Below are positions 7,999 through 16,354 of a stretch of DNA of 64,000 bases, piece by piece. The notes beneath the pieces are model-generated. The model did no database searches, was not told the DNA's origin, and saw only the letters and a program-made list of their open reading frames with translations. The position numbers were made by a program, and so were the translations under genes. Origin of the DNA: Clostridiales bacterium (GTDB lineage: Bacteria; Bacillota; Clostridia; Christensenellales; Borkfalkiaceae). The DNA lies in the NCBI GenBank assembly GCA_015069285.1, contig SVIX01000002.1, positions 1 through 64,000 on the forward strand. Direction: 5' to 3'. Position 1 is the stretch's first letter. Each line of letters begins with the position of its first letter.

Positions 7999-8649
7999 TT
8001 ATTCGTTGTCACAACGTTCTAACAAAGATATAAACGGGTTCTCTTCCATAATTTCATTTAATCGCGTAGAAGAAAACTCTTTATCCGTCGTAAGCGTTGC
8101 GTTATAAACAACGCGCCCCTGCGCGTCGCGCGTTATAACCAAATGATTAAATCTATCCGTTCCGAAAATTTCTTTAATTTTCAGATTTTCATCGCCCGTA
8201 CGCAAAAATTCAATTTTGACAGAATAATATTTTTTCGAGCGAAAAACACGGAGTGGCAAATGAAATACGCATTGTACGATAATAATGAGTAGCGTTGCTC
8301 CGATTGCCAAAATATACAATCTGCTACCGCACGCCATACCGATACCCGCAGTCGCCCAAATGCCCGCCGCGGTAGTCAAGCCTTTAACCTCGTGCTGTTT
8401 ATATACTATCATTCCTGCGCCAAGGAAACCGATTCCCGTAACGATTTGCGCCGCTATACGCCCGGGGTCGCCGTTTCCGATATTTTTAGAAATAACCGTC
8501 ATTAACGCCGCGCCGACGCAGACGATCGTATGTGTGCGAATACCCGCTTCTTTGAAACGCTGTTTGCGTTCAAAACCGATAAAAAAGCCCAAAACAATAG
8601 ACAAGACTAAATCCAGCAACGTAAATAACTGAAATGAAACGTCCGGCAT
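7999..8649 (-). CDS. MgtC/SapB family membrane protein
   Basis: 216 residues. The N-terminal MgtC/SapB domain (residues ~10-140) has four hydrophobic segments and the family motifs GFFIGFERKQ, AGIRTHTIVCVGAALM, GNGDPGRIAAQIVTGIGFLGAG and GLTTAAGIWATAGIGMACG. A small soluble C-terminal domain follows. Family members modulate ATP synthase, Mg2+ homeostasis or phosphate homeostasis; the exact role in Clostridia is open. It is 22 nt upstream of araM and probably shares its transcript. GGGGG lies in front of the ATG. Confidence 0.92.
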   Translation of the reverse strand: MPDVSFQLFTLLDLVLSIVLGFFIGFERKQRFKEAGIRTHTIVCVGAALMTVISKNIGNGDPGRIAAQIVTGIGFLGAGMIVYKQHEVKGLTTAAGIWATAGIGMACGSRLYILAIGATLLIIIVQCVFHLPLRVFRSKKYYSVKIEFLRTGDENLKIKEIFGTDRFNHLVITRDAQGRVVYNATLTTDKEFSSTRLNEIMEENPFISLLERCDNE

Positions 8650-8741
8650 AATTCTATCCCCCTTTATTTTTGATTGATTATTTTTTAGAAAAGTCGCTAC
8701 CTATCTATTATCGTATGCACGATTTTAGATTGGTATGTTAA

Positions 8742-9551
8742 TTAATTTAAATCTTTAACGCTTTCAAACACAAAAGTAGGTTTAACGTCGCTATTTTCCA
8801 CGTCTTGTAACGACGCTTCACCGCTTAACACGCAAATCGTATCTACGCCCGCGTTTACGCCTGACGCAATATCCGTATATAATCTGTCCCCAATAACGAC
8901 CGTTTCTTCCTTCGTTTTCTTAAACTTTTTCATAAGTTCAAAAATCATCGCCGGTTGCGGTTTTCCGATAAAAACGGGTTTTTTACCCGTTGCGTATTCA
9001 ATTCCTACGCACATAGAACCGCAGTCCGGCACAGAACCAAATTCCACGGGACACACCCAATCGGGGTTCGTGGCGTAATACGGAATATTACATTTGGTTA
9101 AAATTTCGCAGGTATTACGAAGTTTTTTGCCCGTTAATTCCGGGTCGAATGCTACGAGTACGGCAACCGCTTTCGGCGTATATTTTTGCGTGACGTTTAA
9201 ACCGTTCGCCTTTAATTCTTTTATAAACGATTTCGTGCCTTGCGCATAAATAAGTTGCTTTCCAAATTTTTCTTTGAAAATCATAATCGACGCTTGCGTT
9301 GAAGTAAAGAAATTTTCTTTTTTTACGTCTTTAATCCCCAAACGGTTTAATTTTTTGATATAATCTTTTACCGATTTGGAAGGATTATTCGTAATAAACG
9401 CATAATATCCGCCTTTGCATTGAATTTTTTTCAACAATTCAATCACGCCGTCGAATAATTCGTTTTCACGGTAAATCGTACCGTCCATATCGAATAAATA
9501 CAATTTTTTAGCGTCTAAAACGTCCGCGTTCTTACCTAAATAATCTTGCAT
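8742..9551 (-). CDS. HAD-IIA phosphatase (NagD / glycerol-phosphatase / phosphoglycolate phosphatase-like)
   Basis: 269 residues. Motif I is YLFDMDGTIYR (~18-28), motif II the FITNNPSKS segment, the cap domain carries GTKSFIKELK, motif III is in FIGKPQPAM and motif IV is IGDRLYTDIASG (~222-233). This is the HAD-IIA class of NagD, PNPase, AUM and Rv1692 glycerol-3-phosphate phosphatases. Its ribosome site overlaps the end of gpsA, only 3 nt away, so the two are translationally coupled. A glycerol-phosphate phosphatase role is a fair inference from that coupling but is not shown by the sequence. Confidence 0.85.
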   Translation of the reverse strand: MQDYLGKNADVLDAKKLYLFDMDGTIYRENELFDGVIELLKKIQCKGGYYAFITNNPSKSVKDYIKKLNRLGIKDVKKENFFTSTQASIMIFKEKFGKQLIYAQGTKSFIKELKANGLNVTQKYTPKAVAVLVAFDPELTGKKLRNTCEILTKCNIPYYATNPDWVCPVEFGSVPDCGSMCVGIEYATGKKPVFIGKPQPAMIFELMKKFKKTKEETVVIGDRLYTDIASGVNAGVDTICVLSGEASLQDVENSDVKPTFVFESVKDLN

Positions 9552-9554
9552 AAC

Positions 9555-10604
9555 TTACTCCATTATATCTTCAAAGGTAAAACTTTCCCACGGCAATTGC
9601 GCGTCTTTTCCTTCGCAAATTACCCCGTCCACGTGCATTAAAAGCGGGAAATCTTTTAATTGCACTTCACCGCGGGACGCGCGTATCTTAATCGCTCTTG
9701 CAACGCGTTTTGCCACGACGAGAGATTCCAAGGTTACGCCGTTTAACATTGCCACCGCGTCGTCGTAGGATATTCCGCGACCGAGCAAAATACCGATTTT
9801 ACGCGTTCTTCCTCCGTAAACGGTTACGTATAAATCTCCAAAGCCAATACATTCGCAGTTTTCCGTTGCGCCTTGCATTTGCAACAATTTTTTCATTTCG
9901 CGCGTTGCTTGATAAAAAGCGCCCGCTTGGGAGTTATAATGCAACCCGCAATCTACCCCGTTTTCTCTTTCACATAACCCAATCGTCAACGCAATCCCAA
10001 GCGCGTAACCGTTTTTCAAAGCTACCGCACTTTCTAAGCCGACAACGTCGTTCGTTAAAGAAATATGATAATAAGACGTTGCCAACGCCTTTTTCATCAT
10101 TTCAAGCGTTTTTTTGTTTTTACCGCAAAAAGCAACTTCCGTTTGGTCGTGATAAACAAGCTCGTAAGAAGTACACGGTCCGCCAATCGCGCAAATTTCA
10201 CGTGAAACATTTCTTTCGGCAAGTTTGCGTTCCCAATATTCAGGATAGGAAATCAGCGTGCCGTCTGGAAGGTCAACTAAACCTTTAGTTACGGACAACA
10301 CAGGAACGCTACATTCCTTTTCAACTAATACGTTTTCTAAAAACCAATCTACCCCAAAAGAGCTAACCCCGCAAATGATAAAATCCGCGCCGACTACCGC
10401 CTGTTTCCATTCTTCGAATTGATAATATTCAATCCCTTGCGGAAACACTCTGTCGAATTTTAAATGCTGATTTGTTTTTTTACATTCAAAAATAATTTCT
10501 CTATCCAAAGGCGTACCAACAAGAACGACCTCGTTTCCGTTTTCTCTTGCAGGAAAAGCAAGCGCCGAACCCATCATACCTGAACCAATAATACAAATTT
10601 TCAT
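9555..10604 (-). CDS. gpsA: NAD(P)+-dependent glycerol-3-phosphate dehydrogenase
   Basis: 349 residues. The N-terminal Rossmann motif IIGSGMMGSALAFPA (residues 4-18), SVTKGLVDL (~103-111), IGGPCTSYELV, the catalytic-lysine region ALKNGYALGIAL and FGDLYVTVYGGRTRK near 250 all match GpsA. It reduces dihydroxyacetone phosphate to sn-glycerol-3-phosphate for phospholipid synthesis. The motif usually reads NxxA in IGGPxxAxE; here it is CTSYELV, so the protein is somewhat divergent. Unusually, it is in the same operon as a G3P-oxidising GlpA-type enzyme and directly upstream of a HAD phosphatase. Confidence 0.9.
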   Translation of the reverse strand: MKICIIGSGMMGSALAFPARENGNEVVLVGTPLDREIIFECKKTNQHLKFDRVFPQGIEYYQFEEWKQAVVGADFIICGVSSFGVDWFLENVLVEKECSVPVLSVTKGLVDLPDGTLISYPEYWERKLAERNVSREICAIGGPCTSYELVYHDQTEVAFCGKNKKTLEMMKKALATSYYHISLTNDVVGLESAVALKNGYALGIALTIGLCERENGVDCGLHYNSQAGAFYQATREMKKLLQMQGATENCECIGFGDLYVTVYGGRTRKIGILLGRGISYDDAVAMLNGVTLESLVVAKRVARAIKIRASRGEVQLKDFPLLMHVDGVICEGKDAQLPWESFTFEDIME

Positions 10605-10628
10605 TACTTTTTCTCCATATTTTATAAT

Positions 10629-10976
10629 TTATTTTATATTCCCCGCGACAATCAAATTTGCGTCCTCGGAAATATTTTCAAGTAAAATATCCCCGATTTT
10701 CACGGGTAATTCACATACCGTTTTGTTTATCTTTTCCATTACGGTAAACATTTCGCTCTTTTTTACAGGTTTATCCGTTTTTACGGGAACCATCATTCCG
10801 TTGCTTGCACGCACAGTAGAAGTAACGACGCGTTTAGGGCAAATTACTTCGTTTTCCGCGTACATTTTTCCACGGGGACACGTGTTACCCTTTACGGAAA
10901 GTATTTTTCCGTTATCCGTTTCCACTTCTATCTCACAACCGATAGGACACTCGATACAGATTAAGGACCTTTTCAT
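10629..10976 (-). CDS. DUF1667 protein, partner of GlpA-like oxidoreductases
   Basis: 115 residues. Cysteines near the N-terminus are arranged as CIECPIGC, then CPRGK and CPKR, suggesting a small Fe-S or metal site. This family is almost always found third after two FAD oxidoreductases in clostridial glp loci, as here. The start overlaps the preceding gene by 4 nt (ATGA). A role as small electron-transfer subunit is the usual guess; it is not demonstrated. Confidence 0.88.
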   Translation of the reverse strand: MKRSLICIECPIGCEIEVETDNGKILSVKGNTCPRGKMYAENEVICPKRVVTSTVRASNGMMVPVKTDKPVKKSEMFTVMEKINKTVCELPVKIGDILLENISEDANLIVAGNIK

Positions 10977-12229
10977 ACGCTTTCCTCCAAAATAATTTCA
11001 ATCACTCCGTCCACTTCCGCAAGTTTTTCTTCCGTCAAAAGCAAGGTTTCCATTTCCCCTGGAACAACGATTCTCTTTTTGCGTTGTAATAAAATTTTAT
11101 CTCCGCATTTCACCGTTATCGTACAATCGCGAAAAGTATTCGTAACTCTAAAAAAGAGCTTTACGCTACCGCCAAGATTTTTGTCTATTTTTTGAGGTAC
11201 GACGTAACCGATATTTTGTCCGTTTACTACGCTTACTGCATTGCGTTCTCTTTTTCCGTTTTTTACATACGAAGACGCAGACCTTCCTGCAAGCTCCGAT
11301 TCTTCGGATACGAAATCCACCAAATCGTGCACTTGCAACACGTTTCCGCAGGCGAATACGCCGTCCGTTTCAGTTTCACGGTTTTGGTACACTACCGCAC
11401 CGCGCGTACGAGGCGAAAGCGGGATTCCCGCCGATTTAGTCAGCTCGTTTTCAGGAATAAGCCCGACGGAAAACAATACGGTATCACAATCAAAATGCAT
11501 TTCCGTACCAGGAATCGGTTTTTTATCTTTATCCACTTCGGAAACAACGACGCCCGTTACACGCTTTTCACCTTCAATTTTCGTAATAGTATGATTAAGG
11601 TATAACGGAATATCAAAATCGTTTAAGCATTGTGCAATATTACGCTTTAACCCGCTGGAATAAGGCATAATTTCACAAACGGCGTGTACCTTTGCGCCTT
11701 CTAAGGTCATACGACGCGCCATAATCAAACCGATATCGCCCGACCCTAAAATAACGACGCTTTTCCCCGGCATATATCCTTTGATATTGACGTATTTTTG
11801 CGCCGTACCAGCCGAATATACGCCGGCAGGACGACTGCCCGCTACGTTCAAAGCGCCACGGCTACGTTCTCTGCAACCCATCGCCAAAATCACGGCTTTC
11901 GCCTGTAAGACGAATACGCCGTAAGTGGAATTCATTGCGGTAATTTGTTTCTCCTTCGTCAAAGAAAGCACGGTTGTTTCCGTCATTACTTGAATCCCTC
12001 TCGACTCCACTTCGTCCACGAAGCGAGCCGCGTATTCGGGGCCTGATAAACTTTCTTTAAACCGAGTAAGCCCAAACCCGTTATGTATACATTGATTTAA
12101 AATACCGCCTAAACGTTCCTCCCGTTCAAGAATCAGAATATCCTTAACGCCTTCGTCGTAAGCGGAAATTGCCGCGGCAAGTCCTGCAGGACCTCCGCCG
12201 ATGATTACGATATCGTAAGTATTTTTCAT
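10973..12229 (-). CDS. FAD/NAD-dependent disulfide-oxidoreductase-like subunit of the glycerol-3-phosphate oxidising complex
   Basis: 418 residues. It has two dinucleotide-binding motifs, VIIGGGPAGLAAAISA (residues 7-22) and VILGSGDIGLIMAR (~155-168), plus AMGCRERSRGA and a C-terminal ACGNVLQVHDLVDFVS. The C-terminal ~90 residues form a small beta-rich extension. Homologues accompany GlpA-type dehydrogenases and DUF1667 proteins and probably pass electrons to NAD or another acceptor in place of GlpB. It overlaps the genes on both sides by 4 nt, a sign of coupled translation and a complex. Confidence 0.88.
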   Translation of the reverse strand: MKNTYDIVIIGGGPAGLAAAISAYDEGVKDILILEREERLGGILNQCIHNGFGLTRFKESLSGPEYAARFVDEVESRGIQVMTETTVLSLTKEKQITAMNSTYGVFVLQAKAVILAMGCRERSRGALNVAGSRPAGVYSAGTAQKYVNIKGYMPGKSVVILGSGDIGLIMARRMTLEGAKVHAVCEIMPYSSGLKRNIAQCLNDFDIPLYLNHTITKIEGEKRVTGVVVSEVDKDKKPIPGTEMHFDCDTVLFSVGLIPENELTKSAGIPLSPRTRGAVVYQNRETETDGVFACGNVLQVHDLVDFVSEESELAGRSASSYVKNGKRERNAVSVVNGQNIGYVVPQKIDKNLGGSVKLFFRVTNTFRDCTITVKCGDKILLQRKKRIVVPGEMETLLLTEEKLAEVDGVIEIILEESV

Positions 12230-13656
12230 TTGCTCACCCCCACGACGAGTTCTGCGCCTTTACCGTTTTTCGTTACTTTTTCAAGCGGTATATTTTGTTC
12301 CTTTGCTATCAATTCGGCGACGTACGGTTGACAAAAACCGCCTTGGCATCTGCCCATTCCCGCACGCGTTCTACGCTTCACAGCGTCCACGTTTTTCGCA
12401 GGCGGATTTTCACGAATCGCACGGAGGATTTCTCCTTCGGTGATTTGTTCGCAACGACAAACGATTTTCCCGTAAGACGGGTCTTTCGCAATAATCGCGT
12501 TTTTCTCTTCTATCGATAAATTTTTAAAGAAATAATCCGCTTCGCGCGTCCCGTTAAAGCCGTCGTTTCTTGCAGGCGCAAGCATTTTACAAACAAGTTC
12601 TTCCGTTACGTATTTGGCTATCGCGGGCGCTGAAGTAAGCCCGGGGGATTCGATGCCCGCACAATGAATTAAACCTTGTACTTTTTGGCTTTCTTCAATA
12701 ATAAAATCGTGTCTATCACAATACGCTCGAACGCCTGCAAACGAAGTAATCGTATTAAACAACGGAGGATTTTTACTCATCTTACGTACCTTTTCAATAA
12801 CAAAGGATAACCCTTCCGCCGTCGTATCCGTACAACCGTTGTCTTGCTCCTCTGAGGTAGGTCCAAGCAAAATATTGTTATCTACCGTTTGAGAAACTAA
12901 AATCCCTTTTCCGGCTTTCGTTGGTGTAAAGAATAAGGTATGCGAAACGAAATCACCGCTTTCTCTATCCAATAAAATATATTCGCCTTTACGCGCAGAA
13001 ACCCGAATATCCGTATCCCCTGCCATTTCGGCAATTTTACCGCTCGCAAGACCCGCGCAATTAATTACCAAACGGGAATTCAACGCCCTACCGTCTTTTG
13101 CCGTTACCTCGAAAACTCCGTTCGTTTTCGCAATCGACGAGACCTCGAAATCCGTATACAATTTTGCCCCGTTGTCCATCGCATTTCCAATCGCTGCAAT
13201 CGTCAAACCGTAAGGACAAATAATTCCTCCCGTTTTTGCCCACAACGCTCCAAGCGCTTCTTCGGAAACGTTAGGTTCTATTTCACGAAGTCGTTCCGCC
13301 GATATAATTTCCATGTCCGCCACGCCGTTTTCTTCTCCGCGTTTTTTTAAGGTCTGCAAGGTCTGAAAATCCTCTTCCGTAAACGCAACGACAAGCGACC
13401 CGTTATTTATGTATTTTACACCCAACTCTTTTGCGTAGGCGGGCATCATTTTATTCCCTGCCACGTTAAAACGAGCCTTTAAAGTACCCGGCTGAGCATC
13501 AAAGCCTGCGTGTACGATACCGCTATTCGCTTTGCTTTGCCCCATACAGACGTCGTTTTCTTTTTCTACAAGACAAACTTTAAGTTGGTACTTCGTCAAT
13601 TCACGAAGAATCGTACCGCCAATTACGCCTCCACCTATTACGATAATATCAAACAT
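12226..13656 (-). CDS. GlpA-like FAD-dependent glycerol-3-phosphate dehydrogenase with [2Fe-2S] BFD domain
   Basis: 476 residues. The N-terminal FAD motif is VIGGGVIGGTILREL, followed by QSKANSGIVHAGFDAQPGTLKA, typical of GlpA/LhgO-type DAO enzymes, and FAGVRAYCDRHDFII near 315. The C-terminal domain has CRCEQITEGEI and GMGRCQGGFCQPYV, the four-cysteine BFD-type [2Fe-2S] site. It oxidises sn-glycerol-3-phosphate to dihydroxyacetone phosphate. It is the first gene of the glp operon, behind a promoter that overlaps the divergent DeoR regulator promoter. Confidence 0.88.
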   Translation of the reverse strand: MFDIIVIGGGVIGGTILRELTKYQLKVCLVEKENDVCMGQSKANSGIVHAGFDAQPGTLKARFNVAGNKMMPAYAKELGVKYINNGSLVVAFTEEDFQTLQTLKKRGEENGVADMEIISAERLREIEPNVSEEALGALWAKTGGIICPYGLTIAAIGNAMDNGAKLYTDFEVSSIAKTNGVFEVTAKDGRALNSRLVINCAGLASGKIAEMAGDTDIRVSARKGEYILLDRESGDFVSHTLFFTPTKAGKGILVSQTVDNNILLGPTSEEQDNGCTDTTAEGLSFVIEKVRKMSKNPPLFNTITSFAGVRAYCDRHDFIIEESQKVQGLIHCAGIESPGLTSAPAIAKYVTEELVCKMLAPARNDGFNGTREADYFFKNLSIEEKNAIIAKDPSYGKIVCRCEQITEGEILRAIRENPPAKNVDAVKRRTRAGMGRCQGGFCQPYVAELIAKEQNIPLEKVTKNGKGAELVVGVSK

Positions 13657-13687
13657 TTGTACTCCTTTAAAAAAATTTAAAAAACTC

Positions 13688-13716
13688 TTGACAATTTAGT
13701 ATAAATATATTATAAT
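13688..13716 (+). promoter_or_regulatory. Consensus promoter of the DeoR-family regulator
   Basis: TTGACA, 17 bases, TATAAT on the plus strand, an exact consensus match. The start site would be near 13723, about 100 nt before the chosen ATG. Confidence 0.8.
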
Positions 13717-13736
13717 ATAAAAAAGCAAATAAGCAA
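13709..13736 (-). promoter_or_regulatory. Promoter of the glp operon, overlapping the divergent one
   Basis: On the minus strand TTGCTT, 16 bases, TATAAT. Its -10 shares bases with the -10 of the plus-strand promoter, so the two probably exclude one another. Confidence 0.65.
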
Positions 13737-13752
13737 AGCGAAATGCAAAATT
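13721..13752. promoter_or_regulatory. Candidate DeoR/GlpR operator (tandem short repeats)
   Basis: The stretch reads AGCAAAT, AGCAAAG, CGAAAT, TGCAAAA in succession, an irregular tandem of a GCAAA/CGAAA unit. DeoR-type GlpR and FruR proteins often bind short tandem repeats of this kind. It covers the glp operon -35 and the start site of the regulator gene, as expected for a repressor that also controls itself. Confidence 0.45.
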
Positions 13753-13823
13753 TGGAATATTGAAAGGTAAAAAAGGAAAATTAGCGGATTTTGACCGTTT
13801 ATTTTTTCAAAACGAGCATAATT

Positions 13824-14573
13824 ATGAAAGAAAAACAAGAGAAAGATATTTTAGAGTTTTTACAAAGGAACCAATACGCCTCGATAGAAGAATTAGCCAA
13901 CAGATTGTTCGTCAGTCCGTCTACGATTCGACGGAAATTAAACGACTTACAAAAAAAGGGTCTTATTACGCGTACCCACGGCGGAGCGCAACTCAACGAT
14001 GATAATAATTTCTTTCCGAGTTTTACTTTCCGTGTACACGAAAACAGTTATGAAAAGAAAAAGATTGCTCTTTCCGCTATCAAGCTTATCAAAAACGGGG
14101 ATTTGATTTTTTTAGACGGTACGACTTCTTCCTTTTTTATTGCAGAATATTTATCTGAATTCAAAAATATCCGCGTTATAACGAACGGTATCGATACGTT
14201 GTCTTTATTGGCAAAAAATAATATTTCGGCGTATTCCACGGGTGGTTGCATACAAGACGTAAACCGTTCCGTTTTGGTTGGGCATTATGCGGAAGAAATG
14301 ATTGGAAACTTTCACGCCGATATTGCGTTTTTCTCAGCGCGTTCGGTAACCAACGACGGTGAAATTTACGACTGTTTTGAAGAGGAAAACGTTATTCGAA
14401 AAGCAATGATAAAACACGCAACGAAAAAAGTTTTCTTATGCGACACTACTAAATTCGGAAAAACTTCCCTTTTCCATCTTTGTTCTCTAAACGATATTGA
14501 TTATATCGTCACCAACTATAATATTCCAAGCTATGTAAAAGCGGATAAATTCCCGCAAATCATTACCGAATAA
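13824..14573 (+). CDS. DeoR-family transcriptional repressor, probable glycerol-phosphate regulator
   Basis: The ATG at 13824 gives 249 residues, the typical DeoR length; the track TTG at 13791 adds 11 atypical residues and is rejected. The N-terminal winged helix (residues 1-55) reads KDILEFLQRNQYASIEELA then SPSTIRRKLNDL. The C-terminal effector domain has the sugar-phosphate isomerase-like fold with FLDGTTSSFFIAEYL, TNGIDTLSLLAKN and CDTTKFGKTSLF. It is divergent from the glp operon, so glycerol-3-phosphate or a related phosphate is a likely inducer. The ribosome site is weak. Confidence 0.88.
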   Translation: MKEKQEKDILEFLQRNQYASIEELANRLFVSPSTIRRKLNDLQKKGLITRTHGGAQLNDDNNFFPSFTFRVHENSYEKKKIALSAIKLIKNGDLIFLDGTTSSFFIAEYLSEFKNIRVITNGIDTLSLLAKNNISAYSTGGCIQDVNRSVLVGHYAEEMIGNFHADIAFFSARSVTNDGEIYDCFEEENVIRKAMIKHATKKVFLCDTTKFGKTSLFHLCSLNDIDYIVTNYNIPSYVKADKFPQIITE

Positions 14574-14580
14574 CGTATAG

Positions 14581-14618
14581 CCCCTCCGAAATTTTACTCT
14601 TTGGAGGGGGATATTTTT
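14581..14618 (+). terminator. Terminator of the DeoR regulator gene
   Basis: CCCCTCC pairs with GGAGGGG, extended by AAA/TTT, and is followed by GATATTTTT. It overlaps the end of the convergent gene. Confidence 0.7.
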
Positions 14619-15067
14619 CCTGTACGCATTAAATATTTTTCTAAAATTTCCGCAGTTGAAAACACGATTTCCGCACAGGGTCGCTTTTTATAATATTCTT
14701 GCGTTCTTTTTTCAGGAGAACCGCCCTTTTCCGTTTGAATGTTTGCGCCCGTGAGCAACTCTTCACATATCAAACTTCCGTTTTTTTCTTTAAATTCCGC
14801 GCACAATTCCTGCGTGATTTGATAAACGGCTTTTTTATTTTCAGGCGAATTTTCGCCCGTCCCTATTACCGCGCCAATTACGATAGCCATACCGCTAACC
14901 GCACCGCAGGTTAAACGCAATCTTCCTAACCCTCCGCCGAAAGGCAAGGTTATTTTTTTTACCGTAGTCTCGTCCATACCGATCACGTCTAAAAAGGCAA
15001 GCGCTACCGCCTGCGAACAAGCAAAACCTTGCCGAAAATATTCTTTTGCCCTTTCTGCTCTTGACAT
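14594..15067 (-). CDS. C_GCAxxG_C_C family redox-type protein
   Basis: 157 residues with the family signature: a first Cys in GFACSQAVALAF (~17), GGGLGRLRLTCGAVSGMAI (~45-63), then Cys in ELCAEF, LICEELL and RPCAEI. This is the C_GCAxxG_C_C family, small cysteine-rich proteins often linked to redox or metal handling; no reaction is known. AGGAG precedes the ATG. The divergent phosphopantetheinyl transferase promoter overlaps its start codon. Confidence 0.85.
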   Translation of the reverse strand: MSRAERAKEYFRQGFACSQAVALAFLDVIGMDETTVKKITLPFGGGLGRLRLTCGAVSGMAIVIGAVIGTGENSPENKKAVYQITQELCAEFKEKNGSLICEELLTGANIQTEKGGSPEKRTQEYYKKRPCAEIVFSTAEILEKYLMRTGKISPSKE

Positions 15068-15089
15068 TTTTCTTTTCTCCTGTTATAAT
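15061..15089 (+). promoter_or_regulatory. Consensus promoter with almost no leader before the PPTase ATG
   Basis: TTGACA, 17 bases, TATAAT on the plus strand. The predicted start (~15096) is about 5 nt before the ATG at 15101, so the mRNA would be leaderless or nearly so. The -35 overlaps the start codon of the divergent C_GCAxxG_C_C gene. Confidence 0.7.
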
Positions 15090-15100
15090 AGTCATTAATT

Positions 15101-15625
15101 ATGGAAAAAATCTTTTATACGAACGCTACCGAATTTCCAAATAGCGACGCTTTCGTTCTTTATCTTTTAAAGAAATATTATGGTAAAGCTTCCGCAACCA
15201 TATCACGAAACGAAAACGGCAAGCCTTTTTTGGACGCACCTTTATTCTTTTCCGTATCGCACACGAAAACGTATCTTTTCGTGGCGTTTTCGAAAGAAAA
15301 TATCGGTATTGACGCGGAAATTGTAAATAGAAAAACGGAGTTCCAAACAATTATCAAAAAATTCCCTCCGCTTGAACGCAAAGAAATCTTAACCCAACAA
15401 GATTTTCTCCGTCATTGGACGGTTAGGGAAAGCGCGATAAAATGGTTGGGCGGGTCTATCGCAAAAGATTTAACGAAGTTATCCTTTTATAACGGCAAAT
15501 TAAAATACGGCAACGTTGAACTTCCCGTACAACTTTCCTTTCTAAACCTTGCAAATCATTTTTTATGCGTATGTAGCGAACGGGATTTTTCCAAAGTTGA
15601 AATCCTTTCTATTATAACAAACTGA
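15101..15625 (+). CDS. 4'-phosphopantetheinyl transferase (Sfp-like, short)
   Basis: 174 residues. The core motifs of Sfp-type enzymes are present: FFSVSHTK (~48-55), IGIDAE (~69-74, Mg2-binding Asp and Glu) and WTVRESAIKWLGG (~107-119). It moves phosphopantetheine from CoA to a Ser of carrier proteins. It is shorter than Sfp (~225), mostly at the N-terminus, similar to other compact clostridial forms. No Shine-Dalgarno is visible, which fits the near-leaderless promoter. The carrier partner is not in the window. Confidence 0.88.
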   Translation: MEKIFYTNATEFPNSDAFVLYLLKKYYGKASATISRNENGKPFLDAPLFFSVSHTKTYLFVAFSKENIGIDAEIVNRKTEFQTIIKKFPPLERKEILTQQDFLRHWTVRESAIKWLGGSIAKDLTKLSFYNGKLKYGNVELPVQLSFLNLANHFLCVCSERDFSKVEILSIITN

Positions 15626-15669
15626 CCTAAAAAAATCAAGAAAATACAATATATAATGAGGAAAAAATT

Positions 15670-16326
15670 ATGATTGGTGTAGTCATCGCAATGCAAAGCG
15701 AAGCAAAAATTCTATTAGACGATATGAAAATTCAACGCAACCTTACCGTTAGCGGAAAAGACGTCTACGTCGGTACGGCGTACGGAAAAGAAATTGCCGT
15801 TTGCGTGTGTGGCGTAGGCAAGGTAAACGCCGCGCTCGGCACACAACTTTTGGTAAGCAAATTCGACGCTCAAAAGCTTTTGAATTTCGGGGTCGCGGGT
15901 GGATTAAATAAAGATACGAAACTCTGCGCCGTATATCAAATCGGGGAAGCCGTGCAATTTGATTTTGATTTAACACAACTTAACGGAACGAAAATCGGCA
16001 CGTTGGACGAATACGACACTAATTATCTGGCGTTGAATAAACTTCACCTTAATTTACCCGTTAAAAAACTTGGCACCTCCGATAGATTTAACGATAGCGC
16101 AGAAGATTACAAACTTTTAACGCAAGAACTTAACGCGGATATTCGAGATATGGAAGGCGCGGCAATCGTGCAAGGCGCATACGCTATGAAATTGCCCGTA
16201 TATGCCGTAAAAGCAATTTCCGACGTTGCGGGTAGCGGTAGCACTACGGAACAATTTTTAGTGAATAAAGACAAAGCGTTAAATAACTTAAAAACCCTTT
16301 TACCCGATATTTTTGAAGAATTGTAA
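15670..16326 (+). CDS. mtnN: 5'-methylthioadenosine/S-adenosylhomocysteine nucleosidase
   Basis: 218 residues, close to the normal 230. Visible are GVVIAMQSEAKILL (residues 3-16), VCVCGVGKVNAAL (~55), NFGVAGGLNKDTKL (~78-91), RDMEGAAIVQGAYAM (~160) and VKAISDVAGSGS. The DMEGAA Glu and ISD Asp are the ribose-binding and catalytic acid residues of the PNP/UDP phosphorylase superfamily. It cleaves MTA and SAH to adenine and a thio-sugar, in methyl recycling. GAGG precedes the ATG. Confidence 0.9.
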   Translation: MIGVVIAMQSEAKILLDDMKIQRNLTVSGKDVYVGTAYGKEIAVCVCGVGKVNAALGTQLLVSKFDAQKLLNFGVAGGLNKDTKLCAVYQIGEAVQFDFDLTQLNGTKIGTLDEYDTNYLALNKLHLNLPVKKLGTSDRFNDSAEDYKLLTQELNADIRDMEGAAIVQGAYAMKLPVYAVKAISDVAGSGSTTEQFLVNKDKALNNLKTLLPDIFEEL

Positions 16327-16354
16327 AAGCTAAGATACAAAGGAGGATACCTAT

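Noticed and set aside
9698-10288. 196-aa plus-strand ORF
   Set aside because: Arg/Phe-rich antisense shadow of gpsA with no recognisable motif.
13791-13823. TTG start for the DeoR regulator
   Set aside because: It adds residues not usual in DeoR proteins and the nearest ribosome-like site is ~14 nt away. ATG 13824 gives the standard N-terminus, although its own site is weak.
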